DNA of 64,000 nucleotides from Flavobacterium aestivum (GCF_026870175.2 NZ_CP113977.2:62001-126000), one strand, 5' to 3'; positions 32,853-42,022 are shown, counted from the first letter of the stretch. The notes: generated from the sequence alone by a model not told the origin. Made by a program: numbers and translations.

Positions 32853-33992
32853 TTAAGAAACCAATGTTCTAGAAATTACAATACGTTGAATTTCCGAAGT
32901 TCCTTCATAAATTTGAGTGATTTTTGCATCACGCATCATACGCTCTACATGGTATTCTGCAACATATCCATTTCCTCCGTGAATTTGTACGGCTTCAATA
33001 GTAGTATCCATTGCAGTTTGAGAAGCAAATAATTTGGCCATTGCTCCAGATTGAGAAATATCCATTCCTGCATCTTTTTGAAAAGCTGCATTAAAACATA
33101 ATAATTTTGCTGCGCTAATTTGAGTTGCCATATCGGCTAATTTGAAAGCAATTGCTTGATGTTTGAAGATTTCTTTACCAAAAGCTTTACGCTCTTGTGA
33201 ATATTTCAAAGCCAATTCGTAAGCTCCCGTTGCAATTCCTAAAGCTTGAGAAGCAATACCAATACGTCCTCCGTTTAATACTGACATCGCAAAATTGAAT
33301 CCAAAACCATCAGCTCCAATTCTATTTTCTTTAGGCACTTTTACATCATTAAATAATAAAGAATGAGTATCAGAACCGCGAATTCCCATTTTCTTTTCTT
33401 TTGGTCCAATGTCAAAACCAGCCCATCCTTTTTCTACAATAAAAGCATTGATTCCTTTATGACCTTTTTCAGCATCAGTTTGAGCAATCACTATATAAGT
33501 TGATGCAGTTGATCCATTGGTAATCCAGTTTTTGGTACCATTCAATAGATAGTGATCTCCTTTATCTATAGCAGTTGTTTTTTGTGAAGTCGCATCAGAT
33601 CCTGCTTCTGGTTCTGACAAACAAAATGCTCCAATTACTTCACCTTTTGCAAGCGGAACTAAATATTTCATTTTTTGTTCCTCATTACAATATTTTTCTA
33701 TTCCGGCACAAACCAGAGAGTTATTTACAGACATAATAACTGCAGCCGAAGCATCAACTTTTGCAATCTCTGTCATGGCCAGAACGTATGAAACACTATC
33801 TAATCCCGAACCGCCATATTTTGGGTCTACCATCATTCCTAAAAATCCAAGCTCTGCCATTTTTTTGACTTGCTCTGCCGGAAATTTTGAATGTTCATCT
33901 CTTTCAATCACCCCTTCTAACAATTCAGTTTGAGCAAAATCTCTAGCTGCTTGTTGAATCATTAATTGCTCTTCTGTTAAATTAAAGTCCAT
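32853..33992 (-). CDS. Acyl-CoA dehydrogenase
   Basis: A 379-residue FAD enzyme of beta-oxidation or branched-chain amino acid breakdown. It has the family motifs GAFCLSEPEAGSDATSQKT and NGTKNWITNG. The C-terminal IYEGTSEIQRIVISR holds the catalytic glutamate of the short/medium-chain type. Length is standard. It is single-gene, divergent from anmK, with a leader of about 150 nt if the predicted promoter is used. The chain length accepted is not determinable here. Confidence 0.95.
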   Translation of the reverse strand: MDFNLTEEQLMIQQAARDFAQTELLEGVIERDEHSKFPAEQVKKMAELGFLGMMVDPKYGGSGLDSVSYVLAMTEIAKVDASAAVIMSVNNSLVCAGIEKYCNEEQKMKYLVPLAKGEVIGAFCLSEPEAGSDATSQKTTAIDKGDHYLLNGTKNWITNGSTASTYIVIAQTDAEKGHKGINAFIVEKGWAGFDIGPKEKKMGIRGSDTHSLLFNDVKVPKENRIGADGFGFNFAMSVLNGGRIGIASQALGIATGAYELALKYSQERKAFGKEIFKHQAIAFKLADMATQISAAKLLCFNAAFQKDAGMDISQSGAMAKLFASQTAMDTTIEAVQIHGGNGYVAEYHVERMMRDAKITQIYEGTSEIQRIVISRTLVS

Positions 33993-34149
33993 AAACCTTG
34001 TTTTAAATTAGTATGTTTGTGTTTTTAATAAAAAAAATATCTAAATACAGAAAATATCGCAATTTCTTTTAGACTGTATTTTCTGATTATTCCTTGATGA
34101 TTGTTTTACTTTTTTAGAATTAACTCTGTTTATATTTAAAAAAATCAGT

Positions 34150-34185
34150 CAAAGATACTTTTTTATTGTGAATTTATTAATTTTG
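34150..34185. promoter_or_regulatory. Divergent -7 boxes for the acyl-CoA dehydrogenase gene and anmK
   Basis: On the minus strand 34157-34150 reads TATCTTTG, and on the plus strand 34178-34185 reads TAATTTTG (18 bp before the anmK ATG). Both fit TAnnTTTG. The minus-strand box would leave a leader of about 150 nt before the dehydrogenase. Confidence 0.45.
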
Positions 34186-34202
34186 ATCTGTAAATTTATC
34201 TC

Positions 34203-35270
34203 ATGAAATCAGAAAACTATAACGTTATCGGAGTGATGTCTGGAACTTCGCTTGATGGCGTAGATTTATCCCATATAAAATTTACCATACACAATCATAA
34301 TTGGACTTTTGAAATTCTCGAAAGCGAAACCATTGGTTATAGTAAAAAATGGATTGACAAATTAAAAACTGCAGTCGGTTATTCTGAAATAGAACTTCAA
34401 CAGTTAAACAAAGAATACACAGTACTACTCGCCTCTATTATTTCTGATTTCATCAAAAAACATAAAATAGAAAATCTAGATGCCGTATGTTCTCACGGAC
34501 ATACTATTTTGCATCAGCCTCAAAATGGTTTTACATTACAAATTGGAAACTTACCCGAAATTTCAAAATTGACTCAACAAACAGTCGTTTGTGATTTTAG
34601 AGTACAAGATGTTCAACTGGGTGGTCAAGGTGCTCCGTTAGTGCCTATTGGAGATCGCATCCTGTTTTCAGAATATAATTATTGTATGAATCTTGGAGGA
34701 TTTTCGAATGTTTCGTTCGAAGAAAACAACAAACGAATTGCTTTTGACATTTCTCCTGTAAATACAGTTCTTAATTTCTATGCCAATCAATTGGGGTTTG
34801 ATTATGACAACAAAGGACAAATTACCCGAACCGGTAACTGCAACGAGATTTTATTGAATCAATTAAATTCTTTAGATTTTTATCAAAAGAAACATCCTAA
34901 ATCATTAGGTTTTGAATTTGTTAAAACTACAATCTTACCCATGATAGAGAATTTCCCAATCTCTATTGAAGACAAATTAAACACTTTTACAGAGCACATA
35001 GCTTTACAAATAGCATTAGCCTTACCTAATAAAAAAGGAACTTTATTAATTACAGGTGGTGGAGCATACAATGATTTTCTCATCGAACGCATTCAATTTC
35101 ATTTGCCCGAAATGGAGATCATTATTCCTTCTAATACCATTTTAGAATTCAAAGAAGCTTTAATTTTTGCTTTACTTGGAGTATTAAAACTTCGAGAAGA
35201 AATTAATGTACTTCAAAGTGTGACCGGTGCACAATATGACCATTGTTCTGGCGTTATTTATCCTTTATAA
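34203..35270 (+). CDS. anmK: Anhydro-N-acetylmuramic acid kinase
   Basis: Recycles cell-wall anhydro-MurNAc to MurNAc-6-phosphate using ATP. 355 residues. The N-terminal motif VIGVMSGTSLDGVDL is diagnostic. CSHGHTILHQP, FRVQDVQLGGQGAPLVPIGD and the C-terminal LLITGGGAYNDFLIERI complete the AnmK pattern of the ASKHA fold. It is alone between divergent promoters and the next gene, without MurQ beside it. Confidence 0.96.
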   Translation: MKSENYNVIGVMSGTSLDGVDLSHIKFTIHNHNWTFEILESETIGYSKKWIDKLKTAVGYSEIELQQLNKEYTVLLASIISDFIKKHKIENLDAVCSHGHTILHQPQNGFTLQIGNLPEISKLTQQTVVCDFRVQDVQLGGQGAPLVPIGDRILFSEYNYCMNLGGFSNVSFEENNKRIAFDISPVNTVLNFYANQLGFDYDNKGQITRTGNCNEILLNQLNSLDFYQKKHPKSLGFEFVKTTILPMIENFPISIEDKLNTFTEHIALQIALALPNKKGTLLITGGGAYNDFLIERIQFHLPEMEIIIPSNTILEFKEALIFALLGVLKLREEINVLQSVTGAQYDHCSGVIYPL

Positions 35271-35431
35271 TTGCAAAAAAATCACCTCATCAACTATTTC
35301 AACAAACAAAACGTAAGCGTTTATTTACTAGAATTTTACATTTTACGCCAAATAAACTGCAACTAGACTGTATTTTACGTTGTTAGTGAAAATAAACAGA
35401 CTTAAATCTGTCATTTATGATGAATTAGCAT

Positions 35432-35439
35432 TATTTTTG
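35432..35439 (+). promoter_or_regulatory. Probable -7 box of the chalcone-isomerase-like gene
   Basis: TATTTTTG matches TAnnTTTG, 26 bp before the ATG at 35466. No TTG is seen at -33 distance. Confidence 0.45.
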
Positions 35440-35465
35440 CGCCAAATTAATAAAGCCCCAATGTT

Positions 35466-36041
35466 ATGAAAAAAATGCTATTAGTAATAACACTTGTTAT
35501 TACTGCACTATTCTCTGAAGCAAATGCTCAAAAACAAATCGTTTTTGAAGGAGTAACTATACCAAGAACAATTACATTCCAAAACAAAACCTTACAACTT
35601 AATGGCGCTGGATCTAGATCAAAGATGTGGGTTGAGGTATACATCCAAGCATTGTATTTGAGTCAACTTTCTCAAAATCCAAAAGAAATTATTAACGATA
35701 ATTTAGAAATGTCAATTCGAATTGAAGTAACATCCGCCTTAGTTTCTTCAGGAAAATTAACCCGCGCAATGAATGCTGGCTTTGAAAAATCAGCAGGTGA
35801 CAATTTAGCCTCTTTACGACCTAAAATCGAATTATTAAAAACCTATCTATCTGACGAAATCACAAGAGGAGATGTTTTTGAATTAACATACAATCCAAGT
35901 GACAAATCGGTGTGGGTAACAAAAAACCATGAGCTTAAAGGAAAAATCGAAGGATTTGAATTTAAGAAAGCTTTATTCGGGATTTGGTTATCAGACAAAC
36001 CAGCAGATGAAGATTTAAAAAATAGTTTATTGGGATTATAA
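35466..36041 (+). CDS. Chalcone-isomerase-like secreted protein
   Basis: 191 residues. A signal peptide (about 1-21, ending SEANAQ) precedes a chalcone-isomerase-like domain: VFEGVTIPRTITFQNKTLQL, NGAGSRSKMWVEVYIQALYL and GFEFKKALFGIWLSDKPAD. In bacteria the fold usually lacks flavonoid-isomerase residues and is thought to bind fatty acids. A periplasmic lipid-binding role is an inference. It is single-gene, ending at a strong terminator. Confidence 0.88.
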   Translation: MKKMLLVITLVITALFSEANAQKQIVFEGVTIPRTITFQNKTLQLNGAGSRSKMWVEVYIQALYLSQLSQNPKEIINDNLEMSIRIEVTSALVSSGKLTRAMNAGFEKSAGDNLASLRPKIELLKTYLSDEITRGDVFELTYNPSDKSVWVTKNHELKGKIEGFEFKKALFGIWLSDKPADEDLKNSLLGL

Positions 36042-36068
36042 TACCGTTCTAAAAAAGCTAAAAAGCTC

Positions 36069-36111
36069 AAAGTGCTTTTATATCATTGGTCGATATAAAA
36101 GCACTTTTTTT
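36069..36111 (+). terminator. Intrinsic terminator after the chalcone-isomerase-like gene
   Basis: The arms aaagtgcttttatatc and gatataaaagcacttt, exact complements, are followed by a T run, 27 bp after the stop codon. Confidence 0.92.
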
Positions 36112-36172
36112 ATGAATAAATGAGATAAAACAAAAAAAACAACAAATACATATTCTGCATAAATCCTTTTTT

Positions 36173-36180
36173 TATATTTG
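36173..36180 (+). promoter_or_regulatory. Probable -7 box of the glutamate-family dehydrogenase gene
   Basis: TATATTTG matches TAnnTTTG, 25 bp before the ATG at 36206. Confidence 0.5.
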
Positions 36181-36205
36181 TAAAAAATAAACATATCACA
36201 AAAAT

Positions 36206-37432
36206 ATGAAAGATTTACTGAAAAAATTTGAAAACAAAGCCCCGGAAATCATTTTCAACTGGAAAGATTCTGAAACGGAAGCCGAAGGCTGGACTGTGAT
36301 TAACTCTCTACGTGGTGGTGCCGCAGGTGGTGGAACCCGAATGAGAAAAGGACTTGACATGAATGAGGTTTTATCATTGGCTAAAACGATGGAGGTAAAA
36401 TTTTCAGTTTCTGGACCTGCAATTGGTGGTGCTAAATCTGGAATAAATTTTGATCCTAATGATCCGCGAAAAAAAGGCGTTTTACAACGTTGGTACAAAG
36501 CGGTTTCCCCTTTATTAAAAAGTTATTACGGTACAGGTGGTGATTTAAATGTTGATGAAATTCACGAAGTAATCCCAATGACTGAAGAATGTGGTGTTTG
36601 GCATCCGCAAGAGGGTGTATTTAACGGACACTTCAAACCTACCGAAGCTGATAAAATCAATAGAATTGGACAATTGCGCCAAGGTGTAATTAAAGTTATC
36701 GAAAACCCAACATTCTCTCCAGACGTAAACAGAAAATATACCGTTGCTGATATGATTACCGGTTATGGTGTTGCCGAAGCAGTACGTCATTTCTATGATA
36801 TTTATGGTGGTTCTGTAAAAGGAAAGAAAGCCATTGTTCAAGGTTTTGGAAATGTAGGTTCTGCTGCCGCTTTTTACTTAGCCGAAATGGGAGCAAAAAT
36901 CATTGGAATTATTGATAGAGATGGTGGATTAATCAACGAAGAAGGTTTTTCTTTTGAAGAAATAAAAGCTTTATTCCTTGCCAAAGACGGAAATAAATTG
37001 GTTGCCGATAACATGATTCCTTTTGAGGAAATCAATGAAAAAATCTGGACAATTGGTGCCGAAATCTTCACTCCTTGTGCCGCATCAAGATTAGTGGCTC
37101 AAAGCCAAATTGATAGCTTAATTGCCAATGGATTGGAAGTAATTTCATGCGGAGCTAACGTTCCTTTTGCTGACAAAGAAATTTTCTTTGGTTCAATCAT
37201 GGAAGAAGTAGATCGTAAAGTAAGCTTGATTCCTGATTTCATCTCGAACTGCGGAATGGCAAGAGTTTTTGCTTACTTCATGGAAAAGAAAGTACAAATG
37301 ACTGACGAAGCCATTTTTAATGACACTTCTGTCACTATCAAAAAAGCCATTGCAAAAGCACACGAATTAAACAATTCTAAAACAAACATTAGTGCTACAG
37401 CATTTGAGATTGCCTTAAAGCAATTGACATAA
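36206..37432 (+). CDS. Glu/Leu/Phe/Val-family amino acid dehydrogenase
   Basis: A 408-residue NAD(P)-dependent enzyme that oxidatively deaminates an amino acid, or aminates its keto acid. The dimerisation/catalytic domain has VKFSVSGPAIGGAKSGINFD with K77 in the conserved GGAKxG loop, and YYGTGGDLNVDE. The Rossmann domain has IVQGFGNVGSAAAFYLAEMG, and NCGMARVFAYFM sits near the C-terminus. It is shorter than 450-residue hexameric GdhA and may prefer glutamate or branched-chain substrates; the sequence does not settle this. Own promoter and terminator. Confidence 0.9.
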   Translation: MKDLLKKFENKAPEIIFNWKDSETEAEGWTVINSLRGGAAGGGTRMRKGLDMNEVLSLAKTMEVKFSVSGPAIGGAKSGINFDPNDPRKKGVLQRWYKAVSPLLKSYYGTGGDLNVDEIHEVIPMTEECGVWHPQEGVFNGHFKPTEADKINRIGQLRQGVIKVIENPTFSPDVNRKYTVADMITGYGVAEAVRHFYDIYGGSVKGKKAIVQGFGNVGSAAAFYLAEMGAKIIGIIDRDGGLINEEGFSFEEIKALFLAKDGNKLVADNMIPFEEINEKIWTIGAEIFTPCAASRLVAQSQIDSLIANGLEVISCGANVPFADKEIFFGSIMEEVDRKVSLIPDFISNCGMARVFAYFMEKKVQMTDEAIFNDTSVTIKKAIAKAHELNNSKTNISATAFEIALKQLT

Positions 37433-37458
37433 AAAACACAATTCATTCAAAATACCTA

Positions 37459-37503
37459 ACACGGATTAAGCAGCTTTAAAACTGTTTGATCCGTGTTTTT
37501 TTG
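37459..37503 (+). terminator. Intrinsic terminator after the glutamate-family dehydrogenase gene
   Basis: The 16-bp arms aacacggattaagcag and ctgtttgatccgtgtt (two mismatched or wobble pairs) are followed by a T run. Confidence 0.88.
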
Positions 37504-37568
37504 TCTTGACAATTTTTAGTACATTTCAACGTTTTTATAAGTACACTTTTTTTAATTCAATTTCCACA

Positions 37569-38471
37569 ATGAGTTCTACACTTTCCAACGATCAAAAGAA
37601 ATCATTAGCCCTATCTATACTCATTTATGCAGCATTACTATTGCTGTTGTTTTTCATTCGTTTTTGGCCTCCAGCTAATCTCGAAGAAATTGTTGGCAGT
37701 GGCGGTGGCGGTGGCGGTGTTACTTTAAACTTTGGCGATAGTGATTTAGGATCGGGAAAAAATATGCAAAGTGAAGTTTTGAATGTTCAGAATCAAGTCA
37801 AACAAACTCCAACTAAAAGCACTCCAGACGAAGCCATTTTATCTCAAGAAAATGCCACAGAAGAAAGTGTAGTTATACCAACAAAAGAAAAAACTAAAAA
37901 AACGGAAGTTGTTGTCAAAGAAACTCCAAAACCTGAAGTGGTAAAACCAAAAGTTTCGAATTCTACCAATGATGCTTTAGCCAACATTCTAAAAGGTTCC
38001 AACAAAGGCGGCGACGGTGATGATAAAACTGCGGGCAACAAAGGAAAATCCAACGGAAGTTTAACTGCGACTGGCTATTATGGCACAGGCGGTTCTGGTG
38101 GTGGTACAGGCGGCGGAAATGGAACTGGAAACGGCATTGGTAATGGTAGTGGTTACGGCCCAGGAAGCGGAGGCGGCTCTGGAGGCGGCACAGGAGGTGG
38201 ATCTGGTTATTCGCTTGGTAATAGAAAAGCACTCTCCAAACCTGCCCCAAAATACACTTGTAACGAATCCGGCAAAGTGGTCGTTGAAGTCTCTGTAGAT
38301 AGAAACGGAAATACCATCAACGCCGTTGCAGGAATCAAAGGCACAACCAATACTGCAAAATGCCTATTGGATCAAGCCCGAATTGCAGCCATGAATACCA
38401 GATGGGATGCCAGTAATGACGCTCCCGAAAAACAAATTGGCAAGATTGTTTATAATTTCAATTTGAATTAA
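37569..38471 (+). CDS. TonB-like energy transducer with glycine-rich linker
   Basis: 300 residues. An N-terminal membrane anchor (about 13-31, ALSILIYAALLLLLFFIRF) is followed by a periplasmic spacer. The spacer is not proline-rich as in E. coli TonB but ends in a glycine tract (about residues 170-215, made of GGSGGG and GTGNG units). A small C-terminal domain (YTCNESGKVVVEVSVDRNGN, IGKIVYNFNLN) matches the TonB-C-like fold. ATG 37569 is chosen; an earlier in-frame start adds unlikely residues. It faces the exbD-exbB pair across one gene and probably works with it in energising outer-membrane uptake. Confidence 0.8.
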   Translation: MSSTLSNDQKKSLALSILIYAALLLLLFFIRFWPPANLEEIVGSGGGGGGVTLNFGDSDLGSGKNMQSEVLNVQNQVKQTPTKSTPDEAILSQENATEESVVIPTKEKTKKTEVVVKETPKPEVVKPKVSNSTNDALANILKGSNKGGDGDDKTAGNKGKSNGSLTATGYYGTGGSGGGTGGGNGTGNGIGNGSGYGPGSGGGSGGGTGGGSGYSLGNRKALSKPAPKYTCNESGKVVVEVSVDRNGNTINAVAGIKGTTNTAKCLLDQARIAAMNTRWDASNDAPEKQIGKIVYNFNLN

Positions 38472-38480
38472 AACAATAAT

Positions 38481-38606
38481 TAGGAGCACTCCTTTTTTGC
38501 AATTCATCAACAGTAGTCCCGCTGTACGCTACAATTCCCGATTTAGAAAAACTACGGCAAAACCTTGTTTTTCTAAATCAGGAGATTTCCACTTCCATCG
38601 GGGCTA
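38481..38606 (+). repeat. REP-like 3'-UTR repeat, copy C (downstream of tonB)
   Basis: In the tonB direction: TAGGAGCACTCC 10 bp after the stop codon, then GTCCCGCTGTACGCTACAAT and a 16-bp stem (cccgatttagaaaaac / gtttttctaaatcagg, one mismatch). The stem's loop is TACGGCAAAACCTT, and the element ends CCACTTCCATCGGGGCTA. Ends and loop match copies A (1843-1989) and B (15554-15678). Confidence 0.8.
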
Positions 38607-38683
38607 GTTTACGAATTTAATTTTTCAAAACAGCTTTTCCTTAATAACTATCCGCAATTACGATCGCATCTCAATACTATAAC

Positions 38684-39304
38684 TTAATCGTATTTCGGGA
38701 AAAAGAGAATTTCTTCTTTATTATTAGCTATAGCTGAACTTCTAATCTCTTTTAAACAAGCACCTTTTTCATCTTTGGCTACACAGTTTATCAAAACTTC
38801 GTCAATAAGCATATCATTTTTGTCCTTGATAACAATTCTGGAGAGCTCTTTATTCACATAATAGAAATACTGAGTATAGAAAGTTGAAAAATTATCTGTT
38901 ATTCTATCAATAGTTCCATCTGTATTATAATGATAAATGCTTTCGTTTTGTTTGTATTGCTTTTTAGTATAACAACTAATACGTTCACGTTGTTTAGGTT
39001 TCCAACGTGTTTTACAGTAATATGGCTCTCTGTCTGGATATGATTCTACTACAAACCACAATCTTTTTTCTGTCTCCTGCAATAGACTACCTGCTGAATC
39101 AACCGTTTTAGAGTATTTGATACGGCCATTCCCAGTAAAGACCATCTCTTTTTTATACAAAAGTTTTTTCTGATTATTTACGACAACATATTTTTCTTCG
39201 GTTACCGATTTTATTCCTTCCGGCAGCAACCGTTTATTAATATCTTTTTTCGTAGCACACGATTGTACTATCAAGAGAAGTAGTAAAACAAACAAAACTC
39301 TCAT
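38684..39304 (-). CDS. Hypothetical lipoprotein
   Basis: A 206-residue predicted lipoprotein with the lipobox IVQSC (Cys16) after MRVLFVLLLLL. The mature part is polar, with repeated short strands (KYVVVNNQKKLLYKKEMVF, YYCKTRWKPKQRERISCYTK) resembling YD- or MORN-like beta hairpins. No family is recognised. It lies between the tonB repeat and the exbD terminator and is transcribed on its own. It is probably an outer-membrane or periplasmic-face lipoprotein. Confidence 0.75.
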   Translation of the reverse strand: MRVLFVLLLLLIVQSCATKKDINKRLLPEGIKSVTEEKYVVVNNQKKLLYKKEMVFTGNGRIKYSKTVDSAGSLLQETEKRLWFVVESYPDREPYYCKTRWKPKQRERISCYTKKQYKQNESIYHYNTDGTIDRITDNFSTFYTQYFYYVNKELSRIVIKDKNDMLIDEVLINCVAKDEKGACLKEIRSSAIANNKEEILFFPKYD

Positions 39305-39354
39305 AATCGTAAAGTGTAATTAAATACTAAGTTACGATTTTTAAACCACCACAT

Positions 39355-39395
39355 AAAAAAGGGCTACTCCAGATAATCTAAAGTAGCCCTTTTTT
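39355..39395 (-). terminator. Intrinsic terminator of exbB-exbD
   Basis: The arms gggctact / agtagccc extended by A and T runs have a 13-nt loop. They lie 33 bp after the exbD stop, on the minus strand. Confidence 0.9.
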
Positions 39396-39427
39396 ATTGT
39401 GGTCACGCCCACACGAAATTTCTATTT

Positions 39428-39823
39428 TTATTTCGGACTTGTGGCAATGACAAATTTCAAATTGTTCTTTACTCCTATTTGCAAAACATCAACTAAATCC
39501 TGTACTTGAAGGTTGAACGGAATTCGAACAATAACTGTTTGATCTTTTTGGGAATCCATTTTAGACATCAAAACAGTTTCGAGTTCTTCGAAAGCAACAG
39601 GTTCTTTGTCAATATAGAATTTTTTATCCTCAGTAACTGATAAACTAATGTATTGTTTGTTGGTCTTTTCATGTGATTTTGCCTTTGGCAGAGCCATTTT
39701 TATCACATTCGGATTGGCCAAAGTTGAGATAATTAGGAAAAACAGCAACAAAAAAAACATGATGTCACTCAAGGACGAAGTAGCGACTTCGGCGTGAAAT
39801 CTTCTTTTTCTTTTGATAGACAT
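39428..39823 (-). CDS. exbD: ExbD/TolR-family biopolymer transport protein
   Basis: A 131-residue inner-membrane protein with one N-terminal helix (SLSDIMFFLLLFFLIISTLA) carrying the conserved aspartate of the proton path (D in SLSDIM). The rest is a periplasmic domain. It partners the ExbB-like protein encoded 4 bp upstream to form the proton-driven motor. With the TonB-like gene nearby, an Exb role is favoured over Tol. Only one ExbD is encoded here, while some Bacteroidota have two in tandem. Confidence 0.92.
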   Translation of the reverse strand: MSIKRKRRFHAEVATSSLSDIMFFLLLFFLIISTLANPNVIKMALPKAKSHEKTNKQYISLSVTEDKKFYIDKEPVAFEELETVLMSKMDSQKDQTVIVRIPFNLQVQDLVDVLQIGVKNNLKFVIATSPK

Positions 39824-39827
39824 GACC

Positions 39828-40523
39828 TTATGCTTTTTGAATAATATTTACGAATTCTAATATTTGCTTTTGCACTTTCAAAGCATAATTATCAATCTTC
39901 CCGTTCAGTAAGTGGTAAGCACTGTAGGCGATAATCCCCACAATTAATCCCGAACCACTACTAATCATTTTTTCATATAAACCTCCCGAAATGTTACCGA
40001 TACTAATGTTTTCAGTCACAGAGATACTATAGAAAATCTTGATTACCCCAGAGATTGTCCCAATAAATCCAAGTGTTGGCGCAATACCCGCGATAAGCCC
40101 CAATTGTCCTAAATGTTGTTCCATTTCTGCAATCTCTATATCGGCAGCACGATCCATATTCGATTCTATCTCGGCAATAGGACGCCCTATTAATAAGATT
40201 CCTTCTTTTATCACATTACCCGATGCCGTATTGGTTCTTTCGGTTATAGAACGAGCCAAATCAAAATTTCCTGCATTCAGATGATCTTTAACATCCCTCA
40301 TCAAAAGAGGATCAACCTTAGACACTCTATGTATGTATGAATATCTTTCTATAATTACATAAAATGTATAAAACAATAAGATTGCGATTGGGATTAAAAA
40401 GAATCCTCCTTTTAGAATAAAACCTAAAACAGAGATTTCTGTATTGGGTGCCACTTTTTCTATAACAACATTAGATGCAGCATTGGCAAGGGAATCAGCT
40501 TGTAATTGTATGAAATTAAACAT
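39828..40523 (-). CDS. exbB: ExbB/TolQ/MotA-family proton channel
   Basis: A 231-residue protein with three membrane helices (GGFFLIPIAILLFYTFYVII, LGLIAGIAPTLGFIGTISGV, MISSGSGLIVGIIAYSAYHLL). The LIAGIAPTLGFIGTISGVIK segment is the family signature. It forms the channel of the ExbB-ExbD-TonB complex. It is the first gene of the pair and divergent from folC. Confidence 0.95.
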   Translation of the reverse strand: MFNFIQLQADSLANAASNVVIEKVAPNTEISVLGFILKGGFFLIPIAILLFYTFYVIIERYSYIHRVSKVDPLLMRDVKDHLNAGNFDLARSITERTNTASGNVIKEGILLIGRPIAEIESNMDRAADIEIAEMEQHLGQLGLIAGIAPTLGFIGTISGVIKIFYSISVTENISIGNISGGLYEKMISSGSGLIVGIIAYSAYHLLNGKIDNYALKVQKQILEFVNIIQKA

Positions 40524-40652
40524 ATATTATTCTTGGTTTATAATCATTAATTCTAAAAAATATTTCAATTTTGTAGAAAATATTTTTCACTGTAATATTA
40601 AACTAAAAAAAGCAAAAAATATTTCAATTTATAACTATTTTATCAAAAATAA

Positions 40653-41888
40653 ATGAACTATCAAGAAACTACAAACTGGTTGTTTAATCAACTCCCGATG
40701 TATCAATTGCAAGGAGCTTCGGCTTATAAAAAAGACTTAACCAATGTTAATTTACTGGCAAGCCATCTTGATAATCCCCATAAAAAGATAAAATGTATTC
40801 ATGTTGCCGGTACTAATGGCAAAGGCTCTACTTCGCACATGCTGGCTTCTATCCTACAAGAAGCAGGATATAAAGTCGGACTTTATACTTCTCCGCATTT
40901 AAAAGATTTTAGGGAACGCATCAAGATTAACGGCATTGAAATTTCCGAAGCTTTTGTTTGTGAATTCATCGAACAACATAAATCCTTTTTTGAAGCCAAT
41001 GATATGAGTTTCTTTGAAATGTCTGTTGGATTGGCCTTTGATTATTTTGCCACAGAAAAAATAGATATTGCCATTATAGAAGTGGGAATGGGAGGAAGAC
41101 TCGACGCTACAAATATTATTACACCTCTAGTTTCTGTAATTACTAATATTGGTATTGATCACGTTCAGTTTTTAGGTAACACCTTAGAGTCTATTGCTAC
41201 TGAAAAGGCAGGAATTATAAAACCCGAAATTCCTGTTGTTATTGGCGAATATACTACTGAGACAAAAGCAGTTTTTTTGGCAACAGCTGCAAAAAATAAT
41301 GCTAAAATCTATTTCGCTTCTGATTTGATTTCAGAAACTTACCCTTCTGATTTAATTGGTGATTATCAAACCCATAATAAAAAGAACGTTATTCAAGCCC
41401 TTACCGTTTTAAACGAACAAACCAACTTTAAAGTAAGTCTCGAAAATATAAAATCAGGTTTACTTCATGTTGTAAAAAACACAGGTCTACTGGGACGTTG
41501 GCAACAATTGGGAGATAATCCAAAAATAATTTGCGACACCGCACATAATAAAAATGGCTTAGAAATTGTTTTGAATCAAATACAAAAAGAGAAATTTGAT
41601 CATTTGCATATTGTGCTTGGTGTTGTCAATGACAAAGAACTGGATGAAGTATTACCATTATTTCCCAAAAATGCAACCTATTACTTTTGCAAACCTAATA
41701 TTCCTAGAGGCTTAGATCCCGCTTTGTTACAGGAAAAAGCATTGCAATTTTCACTCTCTGGAAACATCTACAACTCTGTAGCTGAAGCTTACAACGCTAC
41801 TCAGAATAATTCTACAAAAGACGATTTTATCTATATTGGCGGAAGCACCTTTGTAGTAGCCGAATTACCATTAAATAAAGAGGTTTAA
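40653..41888 (+). CDS. folC: Bifunctional folylpolyglutamate / dihydrofolate synthase
   Basis: A 411-residue Mur-ligase-fold enzyme that adds glutamate to (dihydro)folates. The P-loop is HVAGTNGKGSTSHMLASIL. EVGMGGRLDATNII and NIGIDHVQFLGNTLESIATE are FolC signatures, and the C-terminal domain has ICDTAHNKNGLEIVL. Length is standard. The gene is monocistronic and ends before a long perfect hairpin and a terminator. Confidence 0.95.
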   Translation: MNYQETTNWLFNQLPMYQLQGASAYKKDLTNVNLLASHLDNPHKKIKCIHVAGTNGKGSTSHMLASILQEAGYKVGLYTSPHLKDFRERIKINGIEISEAFVCEFIEQHKSFFEANDMSFFEMSVGLAFDYFATEKIDIAIIEVGMGGRLDATNIITPLVSVITNIGIDHVQFLGNTLESIATEKAGIIKPEIPVVIGEYTTETKAVFLATAAKNNAKIYFASDLISETYPSDLIGDYQTHNKKNVIQALTVLNEQTNFKVSLENIKSGLLHVVKNTGLLGRWQQLGDNPKIICDTAHNKNGLEIVLNQIQKEKFDHLHIVLGVVNDKELDEVLPLFPKNATYYFCKPNIPRGLDPALLQEKALQFSLSGNIYNSVAEAYNATQNNSTKDDFIYIGGSTFVVAELPLNKEV

Positions 41889-41900
41889 ACAAATAAAGCC

Positions 41901-41956
41901 AAGCAACTGGTAAATTGAATTCATATATTTCTATGAATTCAATTTACCAGTTGCTT
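41901..41956. other. Perfect 25-bp hairpin after folC
   Basis: Arms 41901-41925 and 41932-41956 are exact complements (start aagcaactggtaaattgaat) with a 6-nt loop. They begin 12 bp after the folC stop. There is no T-tract after it, and a separate hairpin with ten T follows, so it is not an ordinary terminator. It could be an mRNA 3'-end stabiliser, an RNase III substrate or a cruciform site. Confidence 0.8.
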
Positions 41957-41968
41957 CAAAATGAAAAA

Positions 41969-42022
41969 CAGTACAAATTGCATTGATAATACCATTGGCT
42001 CAATTTGTGCAGTTTTTTTTTT
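41969..42022 (+). terminator. Terminator after folC
   Basis: cagtacaaattg and caatttgtgcag pair as a 12-bp stem with one mismatch and a 20-nt loop, followed by ten T. Confidence 0.75.

Noticed and set aside
37844..38298. Overlapping frames in the glycine-rich part of tonB
   Set aside because: They follow from the GGN-rich codons of the tonB spacer.
40555..40630. Exact 17-bp direct repeat (aaaaaatatttcaattt) upstream of folC
   Set aside because: Low-complexity AT sequence; not distinctive enough to claim function.
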